This document shows, piece after piece, positions 9,749 through 16,848 of a DNA stretch of 29,902 bases; the first letter of the stretch is position 1; every line of letters begins with the position of its first letter. Position numbers and translations under genes: made by a program. The notes under the pieces were generated by a model that saw only the letters and a list, made by a program, of their open reading frames with translations, made no database searches and had not been told where the DNA came from. The stretch comes from an uncultured Ideonella sp. (GTDB lineage: Bacteria; Pseudomonadota; Gammaproteobacteria; Burkholderiales; Burkholderiaceae), in the NCBI GenBank assembly GCA_946479475.1, contig CAMLGG010000035.1, positions 1-29,902 on the forward strand, in the 5' to 3' direction.

Positions 9749-12286
9749 ATGTCCGACCTGTCCACCCAACTGTCCCTGGTCCCCAACGAGCTGGACGCGC
9801 TCGCGCCGCGCCGCGCAGCGCAGTCGAGCGCCGCTTCGTTCAGCTGGCCGACGCCGCCGTACGCGGTCTATCCCGATTCCCTGCCGCTGGTCGACCTCGA
9901 ACCCTGCGAAGTGCTGGGGGTGAACGGCCATGCCATGGCCGCGCGTCTGGCGCAACTCGATCTCGGCCAGGGCCTGGCCCAGGTCCAGCTCGCTTCGGCA
10001 CGCACGACGATGCCGCTGCGGTTCTCGCAGTTCCGCAGCCTCACGCTGACCACGCCGCTGCGTCCGGCCATCAGCGCCGTCACCGGCGCGCCGGGGCAGC
10101 TGCTCGACTTCCATCCCCGCACCGACTACGTGATCCACCTCGTCGGCGGCGAGCTCATCCAGGGCCAGACCGTGGGCCACGTCGAGGCGGCGCAAGGCGT
10201 CTTCCTCTTCCCGCCGGTGGGCGACCAGGGCGCCGTGCTTCGCATGTTCTGCCCGCGCAGCGCCTACGAGAAGCTCGACCTCGGCCCCAAGGTCGGCGAA
10301 CAGCTGCTGGCCGACGACACCGCGACGCCGGCCCAGATCCAGGCCGCGCTGGCCGAGCAATCGCAGCTGCGCGAGCAGCGCTTAGGCGACAAGCTGCTGA
10401 ACAACAAGGTCGTCACCGCCGAGCAGATGGCGCAGGCGCTCGAGGCCCAGTCGCGCATGCCCATGATGCGCGTGGGTGAGGCGCTGGTCGGCCTCGGCTA
10501 CATCACCCCGGGCCAGCTGGACGAGGCGCTGGCCGAGCAGCGCCGCGACCGCTCCGTCCCCCTGGGCGAGCTGCTCGTCCGCAGCGGCGCCGTGCGTCGG
10601 GAGGACCTGCGCACCGCCCTGGCCCGCAAGATGGGCTACCCCATCGTCGACATCGACGCCTACCCGATCCAGGCCGAGGCGGTCCGCAAGGTGCCGCTGG
10701 CCGCCGCCAAGCGGCTGGGCTTGCTGCCCCTGCAGCTGCTGCCGGGGCGCCTGGTCGTCGCGATCGAAGATCCTTCGCGGCGCGACGTGCTCGACGAGGC
10801 CGAGTTCATCGCCCAGTGCAAGGTGGTGCCGGTGCTGCCGGAGGGCGACCACTTCGCCCGCAGCCTGCTGCAGGTCTACCAGAAGCACGGCTTCGACGAC
10901 GGCAGCGCCGGCGGCCTGATCGACTCCTTCGGCGGCATCAGCTTCGACGAGGGCGGCACCGACAAGCTGCTCGCCGCGCTGGAGGAATCGAACGACCACG
11001 CCAGCTCGCACGACGAGGACGAAGCCCCGATCGAGCAGAGCGACAACTCGCTCGTCCGCCTGATCAACACGATGATCGTCGAGGCGCACGCCCAGGGCGT
11101 GTCCGACATCCACGTCGAGACCCAGCCCGGGCGCGAGAAGCTGCGCATCCGCTTTCGCCGCGACGGCGTGCTCAAGCCCTACCTGGAGCTGCCGCACACC
11201 TACCGCGCCGCCTTCATCGCGCGGCTGAAGATCATGTGCGACCTCGACATCTCCGAGCGTCGCCGCCCGCAGGACGGCAAGATCAGCTTCAGCCGCTTCG
11301 TGGCGAACTGCCCGATCGAGCTGCGCGTGGCGACCATTCCCACGGCCAACGGCCTGGAGGACGCGGTGCTGCGCATCCTGGCCTCCGCCAGGCCCATCCC
11401 GCTCGACCAGCTGGGCATGTCGCCGGCGAACCTCTCGGCGCTCAAGGCGGCCGTGCAGCGGCCCTACGGCATGGTGCTGTGCGTGGGCCCGACGGGCTCC
11501 GGCAAGACCACCACCCTGCACTCGGCGCTGAACTTCATCAACACGCCCGAGCGCAAGGTCTGGACGGCCGAGGATCCGGTGGAAATCACCCAGCCGGGCC
11601 TGCGCCAGGTGCAGGTCAACCCGAAGATCGACTGGACCTTCGCCAAGGCGCTGCGGGCCTTCCTGCGCGCCGATCCCGACGTGATCATGGTGGGCGAGAT
11701 CCGCGACCGCGAGACGGCCCAGATCGCGGTCGAGTCATCGCTCACCGGCCACCTGGTGCTGTCCACGCTGCACACCAACAGCGCCGCCGAGACCATCACG
11801 CGCCTGCTCGACATGGGCATGGACCCGTTCAACTTCGCCGACTCGCTGCTGGCCGTCCTGGCCCAGCGCCTGGTCCGCCGGCTGTGCCCGCATTGCCGCG
11901 AGAAGCGCCCGGCGCATGCCGACGAGGTGGACGAGTGGCTGCACGACTATCGGCACGCCTGGCTCGATGCGGAGAGGGCCCCGTCGAATGACGCCCTGCT
12001 GGCCGACTGGCAGGCCCGCCACGGCGTCGACGGCCGCTTGCAGGCCTGGCGTGCGCCCGGCTGCCCCAAGTGCGACCACAGCGGCCTGCGAGGCCGCGCG
12101 GGCCTGCACGAGCTGCTGCAGGTCTCCCGCGAGCTGCGCCATCTCATCCAGACCGGCGCGCGGGCCGAGCAGATCCAGCGCCAGGCGATGGCCGAGGGCC
12201 TGCGCACGCTGCGCCAGGACGGGCTGGAGAAGGTGCTCGCGGGCGTGACGACGATCGAGGAAGTCCGCGCGACCAGCAATTGTTAG
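9749..12286 (+). CDS. GspE/PilB-type secretion ATPase with N-terminal extension
   Basis: An 845-residue ATPase of the type II secretion / type IV pilus family. The N-terminal ~190 residues form an extension I cannot assign with certainty; the segment YVIHLVGGELIQGQ then GVFLFPP resembles small beta domains seen in some PilB-like proteins. Next come repeated GspE-N-like helical modules (residues ~190-300, with LGDKLLNNKVVTAEQ, then VGEALVGLGYITPGQLDEAL, then LGELLVRSGAVRREDL). The catalytic core has Walker A at Gly580-Thr587 (GPTGSGKT), the Walker B region DPDVIMVGEIRDRETA and LSTLHTNSA. A zinc site is formed by Cys713/716 and Cys772/775 with a ~55-residue insert between. No pilin, GspF or other secretion gene is adjacent, so it is an orphan assembly ATPase here. 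Confidence 0.92.
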   Translation: MSDLSTQLSLVPNELDALAPRRAAQSSAASFSWPTPPYAVYPDSLPLVDLEPCEVLGVNGHAMAARLAQLDLGQGLAQVQLASARTTMPLRFSQFRSLTLTTPLRPAISAVTGAPGQLLDFHPRTDYVIHLVGGELIQGQTVGHVEAAQGVFLFPPVGDQGAVLRMFCPRSAYEKLDLGPKVGEQLLADDTATPAQIQAALAEQSQLREQRLGDKLLNNKVVTAEQMAQALEAQSRMPMMRVGEALVGLGYITPGQLDEALAEQRRDRSVPLGELLVRSGAVRREDLRTALARKMGYPIVDIDAYPIQAEAVRKVPLAAAKRLGLLPLQLLPGRLVVAIEDPSRRDVLDEAEFIAQCKVVPVLPEGDHFARSLLQVYQKHGFDDGSAGGLIDSFGGISFDEGGTDKLLAALEESNDHASSHDEDEAPIEQSDNSLVRLINTMIVEAHAQGVSDIHVETQPGREKLRIRFRRDGVLKPYLELPHTYRAAFIARLKIMCDLDISERRRPQDGKISFSRFVANCPIELRVATIPTANGLEDAVLRILASARPIPLDQLGMSPANLSALKAAVQRPYGMVLCVGPTGSGKTTTLHSALNFINTPERKVWTAEDPVEITQPGLRQVQVNPKIDWTFAKALRAFLRADPDVIMVGEIRDRETAQIAVESSLTGHLVLSTLHTNSAAETITRLLDMGMDPFNFADSLLAVLAQRLVRRLCPHCREKRPAHADEVDEWLHDYRHAWLDAERAPSNDALLADWQARHGVDGRLQAWRAPGCPKCDHSGLRGRAGLHELLQVSRELRHLIQTGARAEQIQRQAMAEGLRTLRQDGLEKVLAGVTTIEEVRATSNC

Positions 12287-12400
12287 CCCCCACGGCCCCC
12301 TGCCGGGGGCCTGCCCCCCGGGGGGGCTCGCGCAGCGGACCGGCAGAGCCGGATCCGCGCACGCCCTGGTAGGAGGCGACTCTTGCGGAGCGCCTTCCAG
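12287..12400. repeat. Cluster of GC-rich hairpins between convergent genes
   Basis: Four inverted repeats follow one another: 12295-12310 (C5/G5 stem with TGCC loop), 12313-12327 (C6 against G7), 12335-12358 (GCGGA CCGGC / GCCGG TCCGC with AGA loop and one bulge) and 12372-12398 (GGA-GGCG-CTC against GAG-CGCC-TCC, bulged). None has a U-run. They fill the gap between the convergent ATPase and chitinase genes. They could act as Rho-dependent or bidirectional termination and RNA-stability elements, or belong to a dispersed REP-like family known from Burkholderiales intergenic regions. Dispersal cannot be judged from one window. Confidence 0.6.
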
Positions 12401-12410
12401 AAGCAGCTGC

Positions 12411-13685
12411 CTACGGGGTCCGAGGTGAGTTGCCGACGCCCAGGTTCATCGCGTTGAGGATGTCACCGTTGTCCTGCGCCAGCTCCCAGGCGAACACGCC
12501 GGCCAGCCCCTGCTCGCGCGCGAAGCGGCCCTTGCGCCAGACAGCACGCGGGTCGTCGTAACCGAGGTAGAGGCGGTTCTTCGGCTGCCACAGCGCCCAT
12601 GACTGCGCGACCGGGTCGGCGACGAGCTGGTAGCCCGCGCGGCCGTTGCCCTTGGCGTCCAGGTAGCGCGAGGCGATCTCCTTGTAGGGCACGGAGCCGT
12701 CCGCGCCGGCGTAGACGCCGTCTCGCTTGACCCCATTGAAGCCCTCGCCCTTGGCCGGCGCCGCCACGCCGGTGAAGCCGCGGCCGTACATCGCCACCCC
12801 GGCCACCAGCTTGGCAGCGGGCACGCCGGCCTCGAGCAGGGTCTTCACGCCGCCGGCCAGGCTCCTGTCGCGCCCCTCGCCACGTTCGCGCAAGGCGGTG
12901 TGGTGGCCCGCCTGCGCCGTCCAGGGGCCGAAATAGTCGTAGGTCATCATGAAGACCAGGTCCAGCGACTTCGCGGCCTCGCGGTAGTCGATCCTGGCCA
13001 CGAGCGCGGCATCGGTGTTGATGGCCGAGGTCACCAGGTAGGGCCGGCCGGTCTCGGCGGTCAACGCATCCAGCGACTTGCGCAGCGCACGCATCAGCTC
13101 CGCATAGCCGCGGCCATCGGCCGGCGTGCCGAGCGGCACGCCGTTCGCGCTGCCGTTGCTGGTGGGATGCTCCCAATCGATGTCGACGCCGTCGAAGGCC
13201 GGATGCCTGCGCAAGAAGTCGGCCACCGAAGCCGCGAAGCGCTCGCGCCGCGCGGGCTCGTTGGCCAGATGGAAGAAGGGATCGGACCCGCCCCATCCAC
13301 CGACCGAGGCGAGCACCTTCACGTGCGGTGCGCGCGCCTTCAAGCGCAGGAAGGCCTGGTGGAAGGTCTCGTCGATCGCCCCGTCGGCAATCTGCTGCTC
13401 ACCCTTGCCGGCGCAGCGGGGGGCGTCCTTCTCGAGCTGCCCCGGCCCGCAGACCCGCAGGAAGGCATACAGCAGGTGGGTGACGTTCTGGCCGGAGAGC
13501 CCCTCGACCAGCGCGACGGGCTCCCAGCTCGGCACGTAGACGCCGACGACCTTGTCGCTGGTGCGCTCGAAGTCCTGGAAGCGGCCGGTGAAGAGATTCG
13601 ACGTTGGCGGTGGCTCGGCGGCGTTCGCGCCAAGCACCAGCGCCGCAACGCCCGACAGGGCAAGGAAACCGACCATCCTGCGCAT
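12411..13685 (-). CDS. Secreted chitinase, glycoside hydrolase family 18
   Basis: A 424-residue exported GH18 enzyme that cleaves chitin or related beta-1,4-GlcNAc polymers. A Sec signal peptide (about residues 1-23, ending ANA) is followed directly by the TIM-barrel. The catalytic signature FDGVDIDWEHP gives Asp165, Asp168, Asp170 and the acid Glu172. Other GH18 marks are VLASVGGWGGSDPF, VFMMTYDYFGPW, VAMYGRGF and GVFAWELAQDNGDI near the C-terminus. No carbohydrate-binding module is attached. I chose ATG at 13685 because GGGGACG lies 6 nt upstream; a GTG one codon earlier is possible. It is a single-gene unit with its own regulatory region on the right, so it is probably induced independently of neighbours. 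Confidence 0.95.
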   Translation of the reverse strand: MRRMVGFLALSGVAALVLGANAAEPPPTSNLFTGRFQDFERTSDKVVGVYVPSWEPVALVEGLSGQNVTHLLYAFLRVCGPGQLEKDAPRCAGKGEQQIADGAIDETFHQAFLRLKARAPHVKVLASVGGWGGSDPFFHLANEPARRERFAASVADFLRRHPAFDGVDIDWEHPTSNGSANGVPLGTPADGRGYAELMRALRKSLDALTAETGRPYLVTSAINTDAALVARIDYREAAKSLDLVFMMTYDYFGPWTAQAGHHTALRERGEGRDRSLAGGVKTLLEAGVPAAKLVAGVAMYGRGFTGVAAPAKGEGFNGVKRDGVYAGADGSVPYKEIASRYLDAKGNGRAGYQLVADPVAQSWALWQPKNRLYLGYDDPRAVWRKGRFAREQGLAGVFAWELAQDNGDILNAMNLGVGNSPRTP

Positions 13686-13709
13686 CACCGTCCCCGTGAA
13701 TCAGACAGG

Positions 13710-13737
13710 ACCAGTATATAACCAGTGCAATACCAGC
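13710..13737. promoter_or_regulatory. Three ACCAGY direct repeats in 11-bp register
   Basis: ACCAGT at 13710, ACCAGT at 13721 and ACCAGC at 13732 are spaced exactly 11 bp apart, one helical turn, on the plus strand. Two further ACCAGT copies occur at 13760 and 13917 in the same 288-nt intergenic region. The array lies 25-52 nt upstream of the chitinase start and includes a TATATA at 13715-13720 that could be its -10 element. A regulator binding side by side on one face of the helix is the natural reading. Half-sites of GntR-family GlcNAc regulators contain TGGT/ACCA, but those are inverted, not direct. Confidence 0.5.
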
Positions 13738-13973
13738 ACAGGGAGCTGAGAGCGTCTTCACCAGTCCGGCGGCGGCGTCCCGCCGCCGAAACGCGCCGAA
13801 AGATCGCGTGGATGCCCCGTGTCTCGCGTTCGACGTGAGGCGTGGAGCTCGGGCACGCGGCGCGCGCCACTCCATCGATTGGTGCAAAGAAGATTCTACG
13901 GGCACGACCTTTGTCTACCAGTCTGCAAGCAATAGAGTTCGCCGCATTGTCTGCCCCACCCCAGGAGATCGTC

Positions 13974-14867
13974 ATGTCCCGCCCTTTCAGGATCGCTCGG
14001 CTCGTGTGCCCCGTGTTCGCGTTCGGCGTCGTCGCGGCGGACGGCGCGGGCGCGGCCGAAGCGGTTGCGCCGCTGAGCGTCGAGGTCTACAACGCCGGGC
14101 CCGGCAGCTTCCACGTCAACGCGGTCGTCGTCAGCGGCGCGAATGAGGCGATGGTGATCGACAGCGGCTTCACGCGGGCCGACGCGCTGCGCGTCGCGGC
14201 CAACGTGCTGGACACGGGCAAGACGCTGAAGAGCATCTTCATCAGCAACGCCGATCCCGACTACTACTTCGGCGCCGAGACGCTCAAGTCCATCTTCCCG
14301 CAGGCCCAGGTGCTGACCACGCCGGCCGTGCGCGAGAAGATCCAGGCCAAGCTGGCCGGCAAGCTCGCGTTCTGGGGCCCGAAGATGGGTGCCAACGCGC
14401 CCCAGCAGCCCATCGTGCCCGAGGCGATCACCGGCAGCACGCTGAGCGTGGACGGCCAGGCGATCGAGCTGCGCGGCACCACCGGCGAACTCGCGCATCG
14501 GCCCTATTTGTGGATCCCGTCGATCCGGGCCATCGTCGGCAACATCGGCGTGTTCGGCAACCTGCACGTGTGGACCGCCGACACGCAGAAGCCGAGCGAG
14601 CGCCAGGCTTGGCTCGCGCAGCTCGACGAGATGCGGGCGCTGCAGCCGATGCTGGTCGTCCCCGGCCACATGGCTGCGGGCACGGCCACGGACGCCAGCG
14701 CGATCGCCTACACCCGCGACTACCTGAAGCGCTTCGAGGCCGAACTGCCGAAGGCAGCCAACGGCGCCGAGCTGATTGCGGCCATGCAGAAGGCCTATCC
14801 GAACGCCGGCCTCGGCATGGCGCTGGACATCGGCGCGAAGGTCAACAAGGGGGAGATGAAGTGGTGA
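13974..14867 (+). CDS. Exported MBL-fold protein with degraded metal site
   Basis: A 297-residue metallo-beta-lactamase-fold protein with an N-terminal signal peptide (about residues 1-28). The fold is clear from VNAVVVSGANEAMVIDSGF, then the motif position ISNADPDYYFGAE, and later VVPGHMAAG. The usual HxHxDH metal motif reads N92-A-D94-P-D96-Y97, so three histidines are replaced and only Asp96 remains; His232 of PGH is kept. Zinc hydrolase activity is therefore doubtful, or metal is bound differently. The start ATG has AGGAG 7 nt upstream. The stop overlaps the GTG start of the next gene, so translation is coupled to the solute-binding protein. The substrate is unknown. Confidence 0.88.
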   Translation: MSRPFRIARLVCPVFAFGVVAADGAGAAEAVAPLSVEVYNAGPGSFHVNAVVVSGANEAMVIDSGFTRADALRVAANVLDTGKTLKSIFISNADPDYYFGAETLKSIFPQAQVLTTPAVREKIQAKLAGKLAFWGPKMGANAPQQPIVPEAITGSTLSVDGQAIELRGTTGELAHRPYLWIPSIRAIVGNIGVFGNLHVWTADTQKPSERQAWLAQLDEMRALQPMLVVPGHMAAGTATDASAIAYTRDYLKRFEAELPKAANGAELIAAMQKAYPNAGLGMALDIGAKVNKGEMKW

Positions 14868-15985
14868 AGAGGACAGCTCCAACGCTCACGCGCCGCCTCG
14901 CTCTGCTGTCCGTGGCGGCTGCGGCGGCCCTGGCCGCCGTCGGCCCAGTACGCGCGCAAACCGCCGCGGCGCCGTCGGCCGTCGTCGAGCGCGACGGCGC
15001 CGGCCAGACGCTTCAGGACTTGTACCAGGCCGCGCTGAAGGAAGGCGGCAAGCTGACCGTCTACGCCGGCGGCGACGAGGTCACCCAGGGCTTCGGCATC
15101 AAGGCGGGCTTCGAGAAGCAGTTTCCCGGCATGAGGGTCGACATCGTCATCGACCTCAGCAAGTACCACGACGCTCGCATCGAGGAAGAGCTGCTGCGCA
15201 AGGACCTGAAGGTCGACGTCGCGCATCTTCAGACGCTGCACGACTTCGACGACTGGGCTGCGCGCGGTCTGCTGCTGCCCTACAAGGCGATCGGTTGGCA
15301 GCAGGTGCCCGCGGCCTACAAGGATCCGCAAGGGCGCTTCACGGGCCTGTTCATGCTGACCTTCGCCAACAGCTACAACAAGAACCTGGTGAGCGCCGAG
15401 AACGCGCCACGCGACTACGCCGACTTCCTCAAGCCGGAGTTCAGGAACCGGATCATCATCACCTACCCGCACGACGACGATGCGGTGCTGTACGTGTTCG
15501 ACAAGATCGTCCAGAAGTACGGCATCGGCTTCATCGAGAAGCTGCAGGCCAACGGCGTGCAGTGGGTACGCGGCACGCAGACACCGCGCGACGCCGTCGA
15601 GGCCGGCAAGTACGCGGTGTCCACCGGCACCTCGGGCAACTTCGTTCCGGTCGAGTCGGCCAACATCCGCTTCGTGCTGCCGACGAACGATCCGTTCCTG
15701 ACCTGGGCGCAGACCGGCGCGATCTTCAAGGACGCCAGGCATCCGGCTGCCGCGAAGCTGTACATGAGCTGGATGCTGTCGCTGCCGAACTCCTCCAATC
15801 CGCGCCAGTTCCCGATCCGCAAGGACGTTGCGCCGCCGGCCGGCTACAAGACGCTGGACCAGTACAACACCCGCCCCGAGGACTTCCTCGCGTTCATGCG
15901 CGACCGTGCGCGCGTCGAGCGCCTGAAGAGCCTGTTCGAGCGCCTGATCGGCCCCGTGGAAGGCATCTCCCCCCTGAAGGACTGA
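14864..15985 (+). CDS. Orphan periplasmic extracellular solute-binding protein
   Basis: A 373-residue periplasmic binding protein of the iron/polyamine-like class (extracellular solute-binding family 1/6). The signal peptide spans about residues 1-31; it contains TRRLALL, so Tat export is possible. Core features include GKLTVYAGGDEV at the start of lobe 1, GFEKQFPGMRVDIVID, a hinge-like TFANSYNKNLV and AKLYMSWMLSLPNSS near the C-terminus. GTG at 14864 overlaps the previous stop (GTGA) and has GGGGGAG upstream; the preceding GTG at 14861 is an alternative. No ABC permease or ATPase lies nearby, so it either feeds a distant transporter or serves as a binding partner within this exported trio. 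Confidence 0.88.
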   Translation: MKRTAPTLTRRLALLSVAAAAALAAVGPVRAQTAAAPSAVVERDGAGQTLQDLYQAALKEGGKLTVYAGGDEVTQGFGIKAGFEKQFPGMRVDIVIDLSKYHDARIEEELLRKDLKVDVAHLQTLHDFDDWAARGLLLPYKAIGWQQVPAAYKDPQGRFTGLFMLTFANSYNKNLVSAENAPRDYADFLKPEFRNRIIITYPHDDDAVLYVFDKIVQKYGIGFIEKLQANGVQWVRGTQTPRDAVEAGKYAVSTGTSGNFVPVESANIRFVLPTNDPFLTWAQTGAIFKDARHPAAAKLYMSWMLSLPNSSNPRQFPIRKDVAPPAGYKTLDQYNTRPEDFLAFMRDRARVERLKSLFERLIGPVEGISPLKD

Positions 15986-15989
15986 CATC

Positions 15990-16454
15990 ATGACAAAGAC
16001 CCGTTCGTTCGCATTGACCCTCTTGTTGGCACTTGGCGCCGCGACGCTGCCAGCCGCACACGCCACCGACGCGAAGCCGGCCGCGGCCAACAAGGCGCTG
16101 GTGCTCGAGGCCTATCAGGCGCTGTTTGGTGACCACGACCTGAGCGCCGTCGACCGCTACTGGGCCAAGGATTACATCCAGCACAACCCGTACATGGCCG
16201 ACGGCACCGAGGCGGTCAAGCAGTTCGTCGAGAAGATCGGCCTGCTCAAGGGCCCGAAGTTCAAGGTCGAGTTCCTGCGCGTCGCGGCCGAAGGTGATCT
16301 GGTCTTCGTGCAGACCCGCCAGCCGAAGATGGGTGGCAATCCGGAAATGGTCATCGTCGACATCTTCCGCGTCGCGAACGGCAAGATTGCCGAGCACTGG
16401 GACGTGATGCAGCCCGTGCCGGCCGACGCGGTCAACAAGCGTCCGATGTACTGA
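15990..16454 (+). CDS. Exported NTF2/SnoaL-like protein
   Basis: A 154-residue protein with a Sec signal peptide (about residues 1-25, ending AHA) and one SnoaL-like NTF2-fold domain. The domain is recognisable from LVLEAYQALFGDHDLSAVDRYW, then YIQHNPYMADGTEAVKQFV, then VDIFRVANGKIAEHWDVMQ. Soluble relatives include polyketide cyclases and many uncharacterised proteins predicted to act on small molecules; a His-Asn near HNPYMADG and the EHWDV motif usually line the pocket. It starts 4 nt after the solute-binding protein stop, so it is the third gene of a tight operon whose products all leave the cytoplasm. Function is not known. Confidence 0.88.
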   Translation: MTKTRSFALTLLLALGAATLPAAHATDAKPAAANKALVLEAYQALFGDHDLSAVDRYWAKDYIQHNPYMADGTEAVKQFVEKIGLLKGPKFKVEFLRVAAEGDLVFVQTRQPKMGGNPEMVIVDIFRVANGKIAEHWDVMQPVPADAVNKRPMY

Positions 16455-16486
16455 AAGCGGTGGCCACGAGCGCCCCGTCTTGCACT

Positions 16487-16585
16487 GACCTCGATGTACG
16501 GCCCCCGGCCGTCGAACACGCGGATCGGCTTCGTGCCTGGCTGCAGTCCCGGGATGGCCAGGTCGGTGAGTGTCTCGGAAGCCAT
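16487..16585 (-). pseudogene. Remnant of a tyrosine integrase N-terminus
   Basis: From ATG at 16585 about 33 codons read MASETLTDLAIPGLQPGTKP followed by IRVFDGRGPYIEV. This matches the start of P4-type tyrosine integrases (the arm-binding DUF4102 domain, typically LTDxAIRALKPxxKPxKLFDGxGLYLEV). Homology stops there: the frame continues without family sequence into the opposite strand of the NTF2-like gene, where the rest of a ~400-residue integrase should be. The fragment lies downstream of tRNA-Gly in the orientation expected for a tRNA-integrated island. It is best read as a scar left after loss of the element. Confidence 0.7.
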
Positions 16586-16618
16586 GGCCAGGGGTAGCTG
16601 TCGGACCTGCCGAGCAGT

Positions 16619-16637
16619 TACCCCCAAATCTACCCCC
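16619..16637 (-). repeat. Two GGGGGTA direct repeats, integrase arm-site-like
   Basis: On the minus strand GGGGGTA occurs at 16637-16631 and 16625-16619, 12 bp apart, just upstream of the integrase remnant start. Similar GGGGGTA repeats precede many P4-type integrase genes and are thought to be arm-type binding sites. Together with the tRNA-Gly gene and the truncated integrase they mark a former attachment region. No second copy of the tRNA 3' end was seen in the window. Confidence 0.5.
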
Positions 16638-16720
16638 AGAATCGCTGCGCTTTCAAAGGATCTTGCGGTACCGCGGGGCACCTCTAAGGCCGCCTTTCCC
16701 AGGCGTATGCCTCGTGCAGA

Positions 16721-16748
16721 AAGACAAGAGGGTCCGCACGGGACCCTC
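16721..16748 (-). terminator. Rho-independent terminator of tRNA-Gly
   Basis: On the minus strand GAGGGTCC and GGACCCTC form a perfect 8-bp stem around a CGTGC loop, followed by the U-rich run TTGTCTTTCT. It lies 14-40 nt beyond the tRNA CCA end and ends the tRNA transcript. Confidence 0.85.
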
Positions 16749-16761
16749 CTGGACATCATCT

Positions 16762-16835
16762 TGGAGCGGGTGAAGGGAATCGAACCCTCGTATGAAGCTT
16801 GGGAAGCTGCCGTTCTACCATTGAACTACACCCGC
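16762..16835 (-). tRNA. tRNA-Gly (anticodon CCC)
   Basis: A 74-nt gene with encoded CCA. The acceptor stem is GCGGGTG pairing with CACCCGC, with T as discriminator base. D arm: GTTC-AATGGTA-GAAC. The anticodon loop TTCCCAA carries anticodon CCC, which reads GGG. The T arm is GAGGG-TTCGATT-CCCTT, giving the canonical TTCGA loop. The anticodon stem GCAGC/GCTTC has one C-U mismatch at positions 28-42. It resembles the E. coli CCC-glycine tRNA closely. It lies 13 nt downstream of the S9 peptidase stop and is a known type of integration target for tyrosine-integrase islands. Confidence 0.95.
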
Positions 16836-16848
16836 AGCGAGCCGCATT

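Noticed and set aside
13771..13787. GGCGGCG-TCC-CGCCGCC hairpin upstream of the MBL gene.
   Set aside because: It is compatible with chance in GC-rich DNA, has no U-run, and sits neither at a gene end nor at a clear promoter.
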